Below, in pieces: positions 53,401-63,489 of a DNA stretch of 64,000 nucleotides. The position numbers were made by a program, and so were the translations under genes. Origin of the DNA: Mesorhabditis belari (lineage: Eukaryota > Nematoda > Chromadorea > Rhabditida > Rhabditidae); NCBI GenBank assembly GCA_958450365.1, contig CAUEEP010000759.1, positions 3,267,880 through 3,331,879 on the forward strand, written 5' to 3'. The notes below the pieces were generated by a model. That model made no database searches and was not told the origin of the DNA. It worked only from the letters and a program-made list of their open reading frames with translations. Every line of letters begins with the position of its first letter. Within the stretch, counting starts at the first letter, position 1.

Positions 53401-55099
53401 ATATTTGAGTTTTTCTTCCTTCCCCACCTCTCCAACAGCCAAGATTTTCAATCCGTTTGGCAAATTGCAGCAACAGCACTGCCATTTTGCTCCATGTGGA
53501 TCGAAATCCATTGTCTGAATGTAAAAATAGATATTCTTTAAGAGATTCTGAAGTTTTAAGCATCACCAAACGACACTCAGCGAACGGAATACCATAGATT
53601 GGTTAAACCGGCAGAAGAGAGGGTTGAGCAGCTTAGGCTTAGGCTTAGGCTTAGGCTTAGGCTTAGGCGTAAGTTGAAGCTGCTCATCCGATCCAATGCA
53701 AACAACACGAGAGCCTAAGCCTAAGCCTAAGCCTGAGCCTGAGCCTAAGCCTGAACCTAAGCTTAAGCCTAAGCCTGAGCCCTAAGCCTAAGCCCTAAGC
53801 CTGAACCTAAGCCTAAGCCTGAGCCTAAGCATAAGCCTAAGCCTAAGCCTGAGCTCTAAAAGCTTCAAGACCAAAGCTCTTAAAGCTCTTAAAACTCTTA
53901 AAGACCCGATTCCAGCTTAAACTTGCCTACCTTTCTATCCTTTTCACAACTTCCTAAACTGCTCTTGCGGGAATTGATTGGAAGAGTGTATCGAACCTAA
54001 AAATTACCTAGAAATGCGTGATTTGATTTATAAGTGATTCAGAATTATTCAAAATTTCTTCTCAATCTTTAACAAATCAATGTCAAATGAATTTCAAAAC
54101 AATGCCGACAATGACAAAAAATCTTTACCGTATGCGAATTCCCAGGCTGAAGCGGCGATGAAACAGTGAGACAAACGGGTGAACCCTGACAATGAGAGGC
54201 GCCCTTTTGACAAATTGATGTGCTGAAAAGGTTTTCGATTAGGGAAATTGTGCAATTGTGCAATTGTGCAAATTTCCGCACTTTTTCTAGATCCATAACT
54301 ACATTTTGCATTGAATACCGTTTTTAGGGTATTTTTTAGACTTATCTTTCACTTTCGGAGTAACCAATGTATATTTTTTTGGTTAAAACGGGTTTAGATT
54401 TAAAGAAATGGTAGAAACTTGTGAGAAAAATGGTTGATTTGGTTTTTTGTATGAGTTGTGAAGGGATTACTGTACTTTTCCAGAATAAATTACAGATTTT
54501 AACGATTTAATTTTGCCATCTGGGCCTCACAACGGTTAGCTATTAAAAAATAAACGAGCTTTGGAGGAAATAGGCGAATTTAAATACTGTGAATGAGTTT
54601 CGAAGGGATTACTGTACTTTTCCATAATAAATTACAGATTTTAACTATTGAATCTTCCTATCTGGAACTCACAAGAGTTAGCTATCAATAAAACAATGAG
54701 CTTTAGAGGAAATAGGCGAATGGAAATACTGTAAATGAGCTGTAAAGGAATCACTGTACTTTTCCACAATAAATTCCATATTTTAACCATTTAATCTTGC
54801 GATCTGGAACTCACAACGCTTAGCTAATCGTGAATAAGTTCAGCCTAATACCTGCTACTCGCGCGACTCGTCGATTGACTTGATGGCGCATAATTGAATG
54901 GCGGAGACGAAGTGGAGGAAAATCTCTCGACAACCCGATGCTCGCCAGGCGATGATGGACGACGAATGACAGTTGTCGGGATATTTTTGGGGAAAAGCGA
55001 TTGTTGACATCGAAAAGGAGAGGCTGAGCCCTTCATTGAGCCTGGCGGAGGACCCAGCAACGCCATCAATGTGGCCACTCCTTCACCCTTCCGGCGCAT
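50498..55099 (-). CDS. Predicted four-transmembrane protein of unknown function, 380 residues
   Basis: Eleven exons in one frame: 55099-54852, 54222-54129, 53996-53931, 53514-53428, 53372-53292, 52677-52602, 52564-52464, 51215-51093, 50966-50880, 50814-50736, 50598-50498 (1,143 nt). The N-terminal part is Ser/Pro rich with a CQKGASHCQGSPVC segment. A CCCC cluster (KWQCCCCNLPNGLKILA) precedes the first of four hydrophobic helices (VLLSSIIITSASAYIA; WFLGSLIVVCIIMAVSSILL; LLIIFFTVFCGSVI; LVALVFGMLFFAVLVLYTIY). The cytosolic tail ends LIHAGLLSAATGDIE. The pattern resembles uncharacterised nematode four-TM proteins with Cys-rich starts. Exon 4 also has an internal ATG (53511) right after TTCAG, so the first three exons could be a separate gene. 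Confidence 0.75.
51253..51322 (-). tRNA. tRNA-Thr(AGT)-like, possibly degenerate
   Basis: Minus strand: exact A box TGGCTCAGTGG, perfect B box GGTTCAAATCC, T arm with GAGGG and CCCC pairing, and loop CTAGTAA giving anticodon AGT. The anticodon and acceptor stems pair poorly (GGTAGC/GGGGAA), so function is doubtful. It is the most tRNA-like of the class I size set. It lies in intron 7 of the four-TM gene. Confidence 0.45.
51453..51533 (+). ncRNA. tRNA-like sequence, foldback left arm
   Basis: A box TAGCCTAGGGG, B box GGTTCGAGTCC, loop CTAGAGA (AGA, Ser-type anticodon) and a Ser-like long variable arm GGGGCCTCTTGCGG. Stem pairing is weak. Confidence 0.45.
51851..51934 (-). ncRNA. tRNA-like sequence, foldback right arm
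   Basis: Minus strand: A-box-like TGGCTTAGGAG, B box GGTTCGAGTCC, loop CTGAAAA (GAA) and variable arm GCGGCCTCTTGTAG. The two arms of one element thus carry different anticodon loops. Confidence 0.45.
52130..52412. repeat. GGAA/GAA polypurine microsatellite
   Basis: GAAGGAAGAAGGAAGG-type runs in intron 7 of the four-TM gene. Long translations here are spurious. Confidence 0.9.
52971..53230 (-). mobile_element. tRNA-like sequence with G-run plus foldback-family half copy
   Basis: Minus 53053-52971: A box TGGCCGAGTGG, B-box-like GGTTCAAGTCC, with GGGGGGCGGGGGG where the anticodon arm should be. At 53105-53230 is the body AAAACTTTTGATAGAATGC...GATTCGGAATCAGCG, as at 32570-32690. Confidence 0.5.
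53587..53865. repeat. TTAGGC cassette and CCTAAG array in four-TM gene intron 3
   Basis: Seven TTAGGC units (53633-53668) are bracketed by GAGCAGCTT and AAGCTGCTC. After the shared flank CCGATCCAATG...ACACGAGAG comes a CCTAAGCCTGAG run to about 53855. The left flank (ATACCATAGATTGGTTAAAC to AGAGGGTTGAGCAGC) recurs inverted at 55235-55290. Confidence 0.85.
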
Positions 55100-55208
55100 C
55101 TCTTTGAATTCATTTATAATGCAATTCGCATTATAAGTGAAAATTAGATAAAAAACATTGAAAGAAATGAAAATTAAGCAAAAAAAATCATTACAAGACG
55201 GCTAAAAG

Positions 55209-55400
55209 GCAGCTTGTCCTTAGGCTTAGGCTTAGGCTTAAGCTGCTCAACCCTCTCGTCTGCGGGTTTGACCAATCTATGGTATTCCTGAGCCTAAGCC
55301 TAAGCCTAAGCCTAACCAGAAAATGGGGGTTCAGCCCAAACCCAAATAGACTTAGTGCGAGCCGCTAGCCTTCGCACTAAGTCCAAGCCTAAGCCTGAGC
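55209..55400. repeat. Head-to-head TTAGGC/GCCTAA cassette and hairpin
   Basis: GCAGCTT, then TTAGGC repeats, then AAGCTGCTC, a 45-bp core shared with 53587, and GCCTAA repeats (55287-55312). A perfect 12-bp hairpin GACTTAGTGCGA/TCGCACTAAGTC (55349-55383) follows, then AAGCCTAAGCC. Confidence 0.8.
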
Positions 55401-55779
55401 CGACATTCCATTCTTTGTAGAAAAAAAAGGTTCAAAAATGACTTGAATGACAAAAATGACTTTAAAAAAAGTGAATGAAGAGGGATTTCAGGTAAGCAAA
55501 AAGACATTGTGATTCCAGAAGAGACCAAAAATTTCCCCAATTTTCTTGGAAATGTGAAAAGGAAAAGAGGGAAAAGTAGGAAAATGCAAAAAGTGAGTCT
55601 CTTTTGGATTCGGAGAAAATCGAAGATTTGGAAAGGTTCTTCTGAGTAAGGGAATCCCTTGATCTGGGCTTTGCCTGGTGCTGCACTGGCCTTAACCTAT
55701 TTGAACTGATTCGGGCCTAACCTCAACCCGGATTCGGTTTAACTTTGCGTGAACTTGACCTTTCTTTGAGCCAGTTATT
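55401..55779. other. Intergenic, no gene seen
   Basis: No coding or repeat signal beyond short A-rich runs. Confidence 0.35.
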
Positions 55780-55990
55780 GGACATTTGATAAGCGCCCGT
55801 TTTTACCAATCTAACTTTGAGCTTAAATTTCTTGGTGTTGGACTGTTCAATTTGAATAGTTTTTCTACCAATCGACAGAGAAAGATATAACGCATCTAAT
55901 GATACCAATGAATGTTTAAATTGAACAGTCCAACACCGAGATATTTGAGCTCAAAGTTGGATTGCCAATAGTAAAGGGGACATGCCGCGT
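55780..55990. repeat. Palindromic dispersed element, copy 3
   Basis: Inverted arms TAACTTTGAGCTTAAATTTC... and TTGAGCTCAAAGTTGGATTG with GTGTTGGACTGTTCAATTT; the loop has ACCAATCGACAGAGAAAG. Confidence 0.8.
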
Positions 55991-57356
55991 ATATACCGCA
56001 TATGCATATATCTATAAAGCTTATATACCAAATGTCCTACAATCTTCGTGCTGGTCTATGCACCAAATCCAAGTTTTCCTTAGACCAGATCAGTGATCAA
56101 GAAACTAATCAGAAATCAGAAGCACGACTCTAACCGATTGTAGGAGTTGTTTAAGAGTGATCAATTTTAAAGTTATGATATCAATAATAAAGAAATAATA
56201 TTAACACTAATATAATAAAACTATAATATAAAAAAAAACTATGAATGGCACGCGTCACTTCGATTGCTTTAAGTGAAAAAGTTGAAAATGAAAATGAAAA
56301 TGAGAAACCAGGTGGAAAATGTCTTTTCTTTCTTTTCTTCGGCTCTTCTTGGGTCATTCGGAATTTCCCTGAAGAGCTCTTCTCCACTTTTCCTTTCTTT
56401 TTCCCTTTTCGGATCTCTTCAAATTACCCTTTTCCTTTTCACGTAGGTTTCCAAATGCACTGCAACTGCAAACAACTGCAAAAGAGAATGTTTCCAACAA
56501 CAAAGACTGGAAACAACCGGGAAGATCTTGAGATAACGAGTTTTGATTCAACAGTAACAGTTGTCTAAACACAGCTTAACTGGACCATCTGGATCATCTC
56601 GACCATCTGGCTCAAGCTTGCAAGCCCGATTCAATTACCCAACTCTCAAAAAGGTTTGTATCACAATAAGAAAGATAAGGAAGTCTAACAATTGGAATTT
56701 CAAAAAAATCAAGAGCGCTAGAAAGTTTTAGAGTTTTACAAGTCAAGCCCAAAAAAACAACTCAAGAAATTCTTTTTCTGAAGCAAAAAGAAATCTTTCA
56801 GTTACGTCAAAAGGTTCATTGTTCTTCAGGGAAACTTGAAGACTTTGCACCTCTTTTGAAAAAGGAATTTTGAAGGAAAATATTTGGGATAACAAGAGAA
56901 ACCCTATTTTGAATAACATTTTCAATTTCCTATATCAAATATGTGCGGATTAGTGAGTCAGTTCCTGAAAGATTTTGGAACACAAAAATGTTCATGTAGC
57001 TAAGTCATGTAGCTTTTCAAAGACGCCTCTACAACATCAAATGAATCAAAAAACGCTGGAACTTCACGAAAAATCGTCAAAAATTCGCCCGCTCAGTTCT
57101 TTGCGTGCAAATTTGCATTTCTCCTCTTCTTCGCAACGAAAAACGAAGCCGAAACGCTCTTTGGCCATTTCCGGATGAGAGTAATCAAATTTTGAGCAAG
57201 AGAAAAAGTTCTATTGAGGAAAAGTGGCCAAGAAATGGTTCAATGGTCGACAATGGGGCGAACTCTTTGAAAATAATATATCTATGGTGAAAGTCAGTCA
57301 CTAACTCCTTTACCTAACACCTTTAGACTTATTAACCCTTTTCTAAAATGATTTAG
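55991..57356. other. Intergenic, no gene seen
   Basis: ORFs at 56245-56568 and 56975-57178 have no recognisable domain or splice context. A spliced-leader-like ATTCAATTACCCAACT lies at 56630-56645. Confidence 0.35.
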
Positions 57357-58335
57357 CACGAAACCCAAGACAAAGCAATAAGATCGCGCCGACTATCGAG
57401 ATTGCGTTTTAGTTAACGAAATTAGTTAGGTTGAGCTGAATTCAAAACTATGGAGTGGAAGGAGCCGCAAAGAAAACGAAATAAGGCCATATTAGAATTT
57501 TAAACACCAAATTATGGGCAAAAAATATAAAAAGGAGGGAACGAACGAGGAGAGAGAGCACTTTAAAAACGCGTTACAAAAACATAATATATTTTACGAA
57601 GGAGGGAAGAAAACTTAGCGGGACTCGGTATAAAAGCTGGACAAAGTTTCTGATTCCATCATGAAATGGAAAAAACAATGATTTGAGCGAGAAAAGCTGT
57701 AAAAGTTAATCATTTCCATCAAAAAGCGCTAAATCATGGCAAATCGTTTGTGCCTTTTTGCGTAATAGTTACTTCTAGACTACTTTATGTATAAAAGAAA
57801 TGAAACAGGAGGCAAACAAGAGCAAAAGCATAAAAAACAATGATTTAAGTGAGAAAAACTGAAAAAGTTAATAATTTCCATCAAAAAGCGCTAAATTATG
57901 GCAAATCTTTGTGCTTTTTTGCATAATAGCTACTTCTAGACTACTTTACGTATAAAAAAATAAAACAGAAACAAAAACAAGAGCAAAAGCATTAAAAACA
58001 TGCAAAATGATGAAAGTAGTGCGAAAAATTCGGCGCGAGAACGAATCGGGAAAATGAAAATAATGGCAAAAAAGGAATTTTGTGCGGGGTACGGTAGATA
58101 TCCACGCTTTAGAAAACACGCCGCGCCGTTTTCGCGTCAGTCGCTTAAAACCGCACGTCAATAGGAATTTAACTTGAATCTATCGAATAAAAAGCATTCA
58201 AAATGATTTCCAGGCTTAAATTTTGTTGAAAACCCGAATTCTCACCAATTTCTAGCGAATTTTTGCTGCTTTTTGCTGCTTTTTGCTGCTTTTTGCTGTT
58301 GTTTTGCTGTTTTTTGCTGCTTTTTGCTTAGCATT
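57357..58335 (-). repeat. Large dispersed repeat, copy B (inverted to copy A)
   Basis: Matches 35640-36925 plus 37513-37580 on the opposite strand, with fewer of the 165-bp internal units and without the miniature element. It ends in the CTGCTTTTTG array (58265-58330). Confidence 0.85.
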
Positions 58336-58752
58336 ACGGTACTCAATGCAAATTTTGATCACCTTTTTTCATTTATATGTAATTTGTTAAAGATTTAACC
58401 CACCTTGAAACTTTGTTGGAGTTAAGACAGAAGCTGATTGGCTTAAGAAGAGCTGATCGGCTTAAGAAGAGCTGATCGGCTTAAGAAGAGCTGATTGGCT
58501 TTCTGAAATCGTTTCTTATTCAAAAATTTCTATTGAAAATGATAAATTCGAAAGCTTTTCCCATGCAAACAGTCAAAGCTCGCTTTTTTTTTTGGTTTTT
58601 GGGTGTTCATTTGAAAAGAAATGGGAATTTTCTGAATGAATCATTCATTCGTTTCAGTGAATACCGTTGAGAATGATGGAAAAGAAAGGAAAAAGATTTG
58701 TTGGAAAGGAAAAAAGCAAAGAAATCACTATGCTAGTGAAGATTCGTTTCTA
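58336..58752. other. Intergenic, no gene seen
   Basis: Four copies of AAGAAGAGCTGATCGGCTT lie at 58430-58500. Otherwise featureless. Confidence 0.4.
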
Positions 58753-59039
58753 TTGGGTTGGTGAATTGAAAACTGCCGGACTTTGAGCTAAAATTTATTC
58801 AATATAAAACCATGAATTCATTCGAAATAAGTTCCATTATTATTGACGACTTCTGCCCATTTTACAGGCAATTTGCGGATTCCTCTTTCGTAGTAGGATT
58901 TTGGTTTTGAATCGAAAAACTTTTGGAGCCAATTTTTGACTGCTTCTTCCGAATCGAAATGTTCTCTCGCAAGCTCATTACTCATGATCCGGAATAAATT
59001 CTAATCAATAGGGGTGAGGTCCGGACTGGCATGGGGAAT

Positions 59040-59210
59040 GCGTTCCAATATGGTTCCAATATGGTTCCAATACGGTTCCAATATGGTTCCAATACGGTTC
59101 CAATATGGTTCGGATACGGTTCCAATACGCTTCCTATTTTGATCTAATACGCTTCCAATACGCCTCCTATTTTGATCTAATACCGTTCCAATACGCTTCC
59201 AATATGGTAT
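59040..59210. repeat. 11-bp GGTTCCAATAT/ACG array inside the mariner element
   Basis: Same family as 10978-11565 and 13767-14352, including the TTTTGATCTAATACG interruption. Confidence 0.85.
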
Positions 59211-60105
59211 GGGGAATGCGTTCCCAATCCCAATTGGGGAAACCCCAAAAGTTTCCAAACAAGGCTATTTATTTTAGAGCGAGTCAGTTTTGCAACATGA
59301 GGGTGCGCGTTGTCGTGGAGGAGAACGATCTTTGACTTGGAGGGCCTATTCTTCCTCAGGGATTCATTCACCTTTCCCAACTGTTCACTGTATTTGATTG
59401 CATTAAGGGTCGTCTTGCTATCCATTCTATGCTATCCATTGTTATCAATGAATCCCAGTACCCCACTCCCTCCATATCCCAGATATGGAGGGAGTGATGT
59501 ACTGGGAGTTGCTAAACGCAGAGCATAAACTTCTTCCGGTGCAAATCGGGCTTGGGGTCACTTTCGGGTCTTGCCTGGCCCCACCCATTGCCGCTTCCTC
59601 CGAAAGTTCACGGATAAAACCCATTTCTCATCTCCAGTCACAATTCGAGGAAGAAAGGATTTCCTTTCATATCGTAAGAGATGAGCGGCACTGATGGAAG
59701 CGCGCTGCCACTTCTGGGGGTCAGTGAGGTCATAGGGCACCCATGGGTCAACTTGGAGCACCAATGGGTCAACTTTGGGCCCCAATGGGTCAACTTGGAG
59801 CACCCAAGTCCCAAGTTACGATTTAAAAAGGCAATTTGCCTATTCCTCTTTCGTAGTAGGATTTTGGTTTTGAATCGAAAAACCAAGCCAATTTCGAGCC
59901 AATTTTTGACTGCTTCTTCCGAATCGAAGTGTTCTCCCGTAAGCTCATTGCTCATGATCCAAAATAAATAGTAATCAAAAGGAGCGAGGTCCGGACTGTA
60001 TGTTGGATGCGACAAAAGTTCCCAAACAAGGCTACAAGGCTATTTATTTTAGAGCGAATCAGTTTTGAGGGGCGCAACATGAGGGTGCGAGTTGTCGTGA
60101 AGGAG

Positions 60106-61037
60106 AACGATGTTTGACTTGGAAGGAGAACGATCTTTGACTTGGAAGGAGAACGATCTTTGACTTGGAAGGAGAACGATGTTTGACTTGGAAGGAGAAC
60201 GATCTTTGACTTGGAAGGAGAACGATGTTTGACTTGGAAGGAGAACGATCTTTGACTTGGAAGGAGAACGATGTTTGACTTGGAAGGAGAACGATCTTTG
60301 ACTTGGAAGGAGAACGATCTTTGACTTGGAAGGAGAACGATCTTTGACTTGGAAGGAGAACGATCTTTGACTTGGAAGGAGAACGATCTTTGACTTGGAA
60401 GGAGAACGATCTTTGACTTGGAAGGAGAACGATCTTTGACTTGGAAGGAGAACGATCTTTGACTTGGAAGGAGAACGATCTTTGACTTGGAAGGAGAACG
60501 ATCTTTGACTTGGAAGGAGAACGATCTTTGACTTGGAAGGAGAACGATCTTTGACTTGGAAGGAGAACGATCTTTGACTTGGAAGGAGAACGATCTTTGA
60601 CTTGGAAGGAGAACGATCTTTGACTTGGAAGGAGAACGATCTTTGACTTGGAAGGAGAACGATCTTTGACTTGGAAGGAGAACGATCTTTGACTTGGAAG
60701 GAGAACGATCTTTGACTTGGAAGGAGAACGATCTTTGACTTGGAAGGAGAACGATCTTTGACTTGGAAGGAGAACGATCTTTGACTTGGAAGGAGAACGA
60801 TCTTTGACTTGGAAGGAGAACGATCTTTGACTTGGAAGGAGAACGATCTTTGACTTGGAAGGAGAACGATCTTTGACTTGGAAGGAGAACGATCTTTGAC
60901 TTGGAAGGAGAACGATCTTTGACTTGGAAGGAGAACGATCTTTGACTTGGAAGGAGAACGATCTTTGACTTGGAAGGAGAACGATCTTTGACTTGGAAGG
61001 AGAACGATCTTTGACTTGGAAGGAGAACGATCTTTGA
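60106..61037. repeat. 23-bp minisatellite grown from mariner transposase sequence
   Basis: About 40 copies of TTTGACTTGGAAGGAGAACG plus ATC. The founder is the PSKSKIVLLHDN region of the transposase (one copy at 59330). The first third mixes ATG and ATC variants; the rest is uniform. All three frames are open, giving a 340-codon false ORF. Confidence 0.95.
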
Positions 61038-61093
61038 CTATCAAGCAGTCACATATGACAATAGCCGGCATTTTTCAATTCACCAACCCAATA

Positions 61094-61519
61094 ATTAAGC
61101 ACAAAGTACAGTTAATTTTTGAAAATCAACAAAAATAAAGAAAATAAAAATCTAAAAACTTTAAATAAAGAAAAAAAAATGACGAATTATTCCAAAAATA
61201 TGGGAAAATCAGAAAGCTAAAAGCTGAATATCAATAAAATAATTGACTTGAGAAAATTGGGTAACAAAGCACAAAAAAAGAAGAAAGGGGAATGTCTGGG
61301 AGACAAAAAAGGGGAAATTTGAGATGTTTCTTTTAGAAGAAATGAAATGAATGAGATATTAATGAATATTTTCGGAAAGAAATGACAAAGATGAGGACTT
61401 TTTTTTGACCAGAAAACTGTTTTTAAAGATTGCCAAAATTTGCAAAAAGTTGTTGAACTTGAGCAATAAACCTAGAAAGCAGGCTTATCAGCTTTTTAAA
61501 GATACTTTTGTTTTCAAGA
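61094..61519. other. Intergenic, no gene seen
   Basis: A-rich, no repeat or coding signal. Confidence 0.4.
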
Positions 61520-62200
61520 ACGGAAGGTGAACTGGCTGAGCTTTCACAAGGGACTTTCACAAGGGAAGGTGAACTGGCTGAGCCAAATGCTATCCGACCT
61601 ATACCATTCGACGCAGAATTTGATGCTGATTCCGAATCTATATTCCGTGTTTGCTAAATGACAATCTGTCAGGAGTTCTAAGCATCTAAAGTTTGTTAGG
61701 ACTATGATTTGGGTCATTTGGGCCTTAGCAACCTCCTTATGTCCATCTATCGGCCTCCTTGTGGCCTTCTAGCGACCTTATGGCCTCCTTGTGGCCATTT
61801 AGCGGCCTCCTTGTGGCCTTCTATCGGCCTCCTTGTGGCCTCCTTATGGCCATCTAGCGGCCTTCTAGCGACCTTGTGGCCTCCTTGTGGCCATCTATCG
61901 GCCTCCTTGTGGACCCGATTCCGTGCAGCCGTGCCCGAGTGGTAGAGCCTTCGTTTCCCAAGCGAGACCTCACAAGTTCGGTCTCCGCTTTGGCTTGCTT
62001 GCGGACCAAATTGGACCAGTGATCATGGCAATTGCTCAACATTACCTTATGGTTTTTTATAAGGAAAGCGATATGCCAAATGGAATACGATTTTGCGAGC
62101 GCACAAAGAACAAAGATCACAAAGAACTTCTTGGAAAAGGCAAAAGAAAAGTTCAAGGGTTTCGCTCAGCCTCGACTTAGCCAGTTGACCCTTCCCTTGT
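61520..62200. mobile_element. Foldback-family element with minisatellite and tRNA-like insert
   Basis: Shares with 34366-34945 the blocks TATACCATTCGACGCAGAAT, TGATGCTGATTCCGAAT, and TTGCGAGCGCACAAAGAAC. Its ends carry GGTGAACTGGCTGAG and GCTCAGCCTCGACTTAGCCA. In the middle is a GGCCTCCTTGTGGCC array (61720-61920). Confidence 0.7.
61925..61993 (+). ncRNA. tRNA-like sequence with CCC anticodon loop
   Basis: A-box-like TGCCCGAGTGG, then a five-pair anticodon stem TTCGT/GCGAG with loop TTCCCAA (anticodon CCC, Gly) and a B-box-like AGTTCGGTC. Acceptor and T stems do not pair well. Confidence 0.45.
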
Positions 62201-62546
62201 GTAATCGCACTCTTTCTGGTACACTGAAATCTGCATTTTCTGCACAGCAATGGTCAAAAGATAAATGGGAAATCAAGTGCACCAGAAAGTACGCGTTTAA
62301 CAAATCCCAAAGAATGTTCAAGAATTGCCTCAGTCGGCTTAAGGCTAGAGACTCGGCTAGGGAACTGTTTTAGCATTGAATTAACCCACCAAACCTAGTG
62401 CATCGGATTCTACGCAAAATTCTGAGCAAAATCCTCTTTTAAAATCAACCAAAGAGGCCCTTTAACCGGTGTAAAAACATTTGAAATTGGGAGCGCGAAT
62501 TTTTGGAGCTTGATGATATAGCCTTCCTTCGACGCGCCCCCAGGCT

Positions 62547-62619
62547 GACCTGGTGGCTTAGTGGATAGTGTGCTCGGCTTCAGAGCCGATGCTCGCGGGT
62601 TCGAATCCTCTCGCGACCA
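62547..62619 (+). ncRNA. tRNA-like sequence with perfect A and B boxes
   Basis: TGGCTTAGTGG and GGTTCGAATCC are textbook Pol III boxes. The anticodon stem TCGGC/GCCGA is perfect but closes a six-base loop TTCAGA. A T-rich run follows at 62625. The acceptor ends do not pair, so it is likely a SINE head or tRNA pseudogene. Confidence 0.5.
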
Positions 62620-63237
62620 AAGCTTTTTCTTTTTTTGCAAACAAGCTTAGTAATTATCGAACACTGTACAAAAAGGTGTCTAACAAGTGAATGAGCCGTC
62701 GAGGAAGAGGAGACAAGGAAAGATCGAGTCTGAGTCCTGAAAAACACCGGTTGCTCTTCGCCTCGAAAGAATTTCATCAACAGCTCTTTGTCAGCTGTCG
62801 CATTTCCTTTCCCCCCCACAAAACAAAAGACTCAAAAATGTCGAGGTGATCAAAATCCAACTGATTCCATGATCGATGGGATTTTTGGAAATCTGTGGAT
62901 TCTGGGAAATGATAGAGAACAGAACAGAACAGAACAGAACCCAAAGAACACAACTTTCATGTTTTAGCTGACAAGCTGACAAGACAAGTGATTGAAGCAA
63001 AATTATTTTAAAATAAAACGAGTTGTATTCAGTTTTTAAGCCTCCTTTCGTTTTAAGTTTCAAATAAGCCTCCATTTCGGCTCTTTTCCTGAATCGTCGT
63101 TTTCTAAAGTCCCTTTCGTGATCTTTTGAAATTGTTTTAACGTATTTTATTGAATGGTGACTTCGACTACAATTTGCTGGATGAAGAGGTCGAAACAAAT
63201 CCGCCACAAATCGTGATGAGACTCGAAAGCGAGATAA
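62620..63237. other. Intergenic, no supported gene
   Basis: Minus-strand ORFs 62819-62580 and 63207-62791 overlap in different frames and lack consistent splice signals. An AGAAC microsatellite lies at 62920-62940. Confidence 0.3.
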
Positions 63238-63480
63238 TCAATAGCTGGAAGGCGACGCTGAGGATCCGACTGAAATGGCTGAGATGTTGGCCCTGACAGA
63301 CGCAGAAGCCTGTTCGTGATTCGTTGAGCTGATACGCCCTAGCCGTCGATTGGCGAACAGAGCCATCACCAAAAAGAAACTACTGCCAATAATGGAAACA
63401 CTGATGACGAGATTGCTCAAGCTGACGCTCAAGCTGATGCTGAAGCTGACGCTCAAGCTGACGGTCAAGCTGACGCTGAA
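63238..63480 (-). CDS. Possible terminal exon with one membrane helix (weak)
   Basis: After a TTCAG acceptor (63481 side) the minus frame reads repeated VSLS units from a 12-bp repeat (AGCTGACGCTCA, 63405-63480), then a hydrophobic SIIGSSFFLVMALFA and a Ser-rich tail to a stop at 63238. Composition of the tail is gene-like, but the start rests on a tandem repeat and no upstream exon is identified. Confidence 0.25.
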   Translation of the reverse strand, partial: FSVSLTVSLSVSFSISLSVSLSNLVISVSIIGSSFFLVMALFANRRLGRISSTNHEQASASVRANISAISVGSSASPSSY

Positions 63481-63489
63481 GTCGTTAAC

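Larger units (their letters stand above)
58753..61091 (-). mobile_element. Mariner element, rearranged and non-functional
   Basis: Terminal inverted repeats TTGGGTTGGTGAATTGAAAA occur at both ends, and TA lies at 58751-58752 and 61092-61093. The coding strand is minus. Transposase pieces are out of order and partly duplicated: TGDEKWVL (near 59670), HDNAHPHVA (near 59315) and HDNSHPHVA (near 60085), YSPDLAPFDYYLF (near 59985), and two C-terminal copies (58860-59000, 59815-59960). The N-terminal DNA-binding part is absent. A 23-bp minisatellite and a GGTTCCAATA array are embedded. Confidence 0.9.

Noticed and set aside
60049..61071. 340-codon ORF, longest in the window
   Set aside because: Product of the 23-bp minisatellite in a dead mariner; only the last residues are transposase-derived.
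62547..62619. Functional tRNA with a TCA (opal-reading) anticodon
   Set aside because: The perfect stem leaves only a six-base loop and the acceptor arm does not pair, so the anticodon cannot be assigned.
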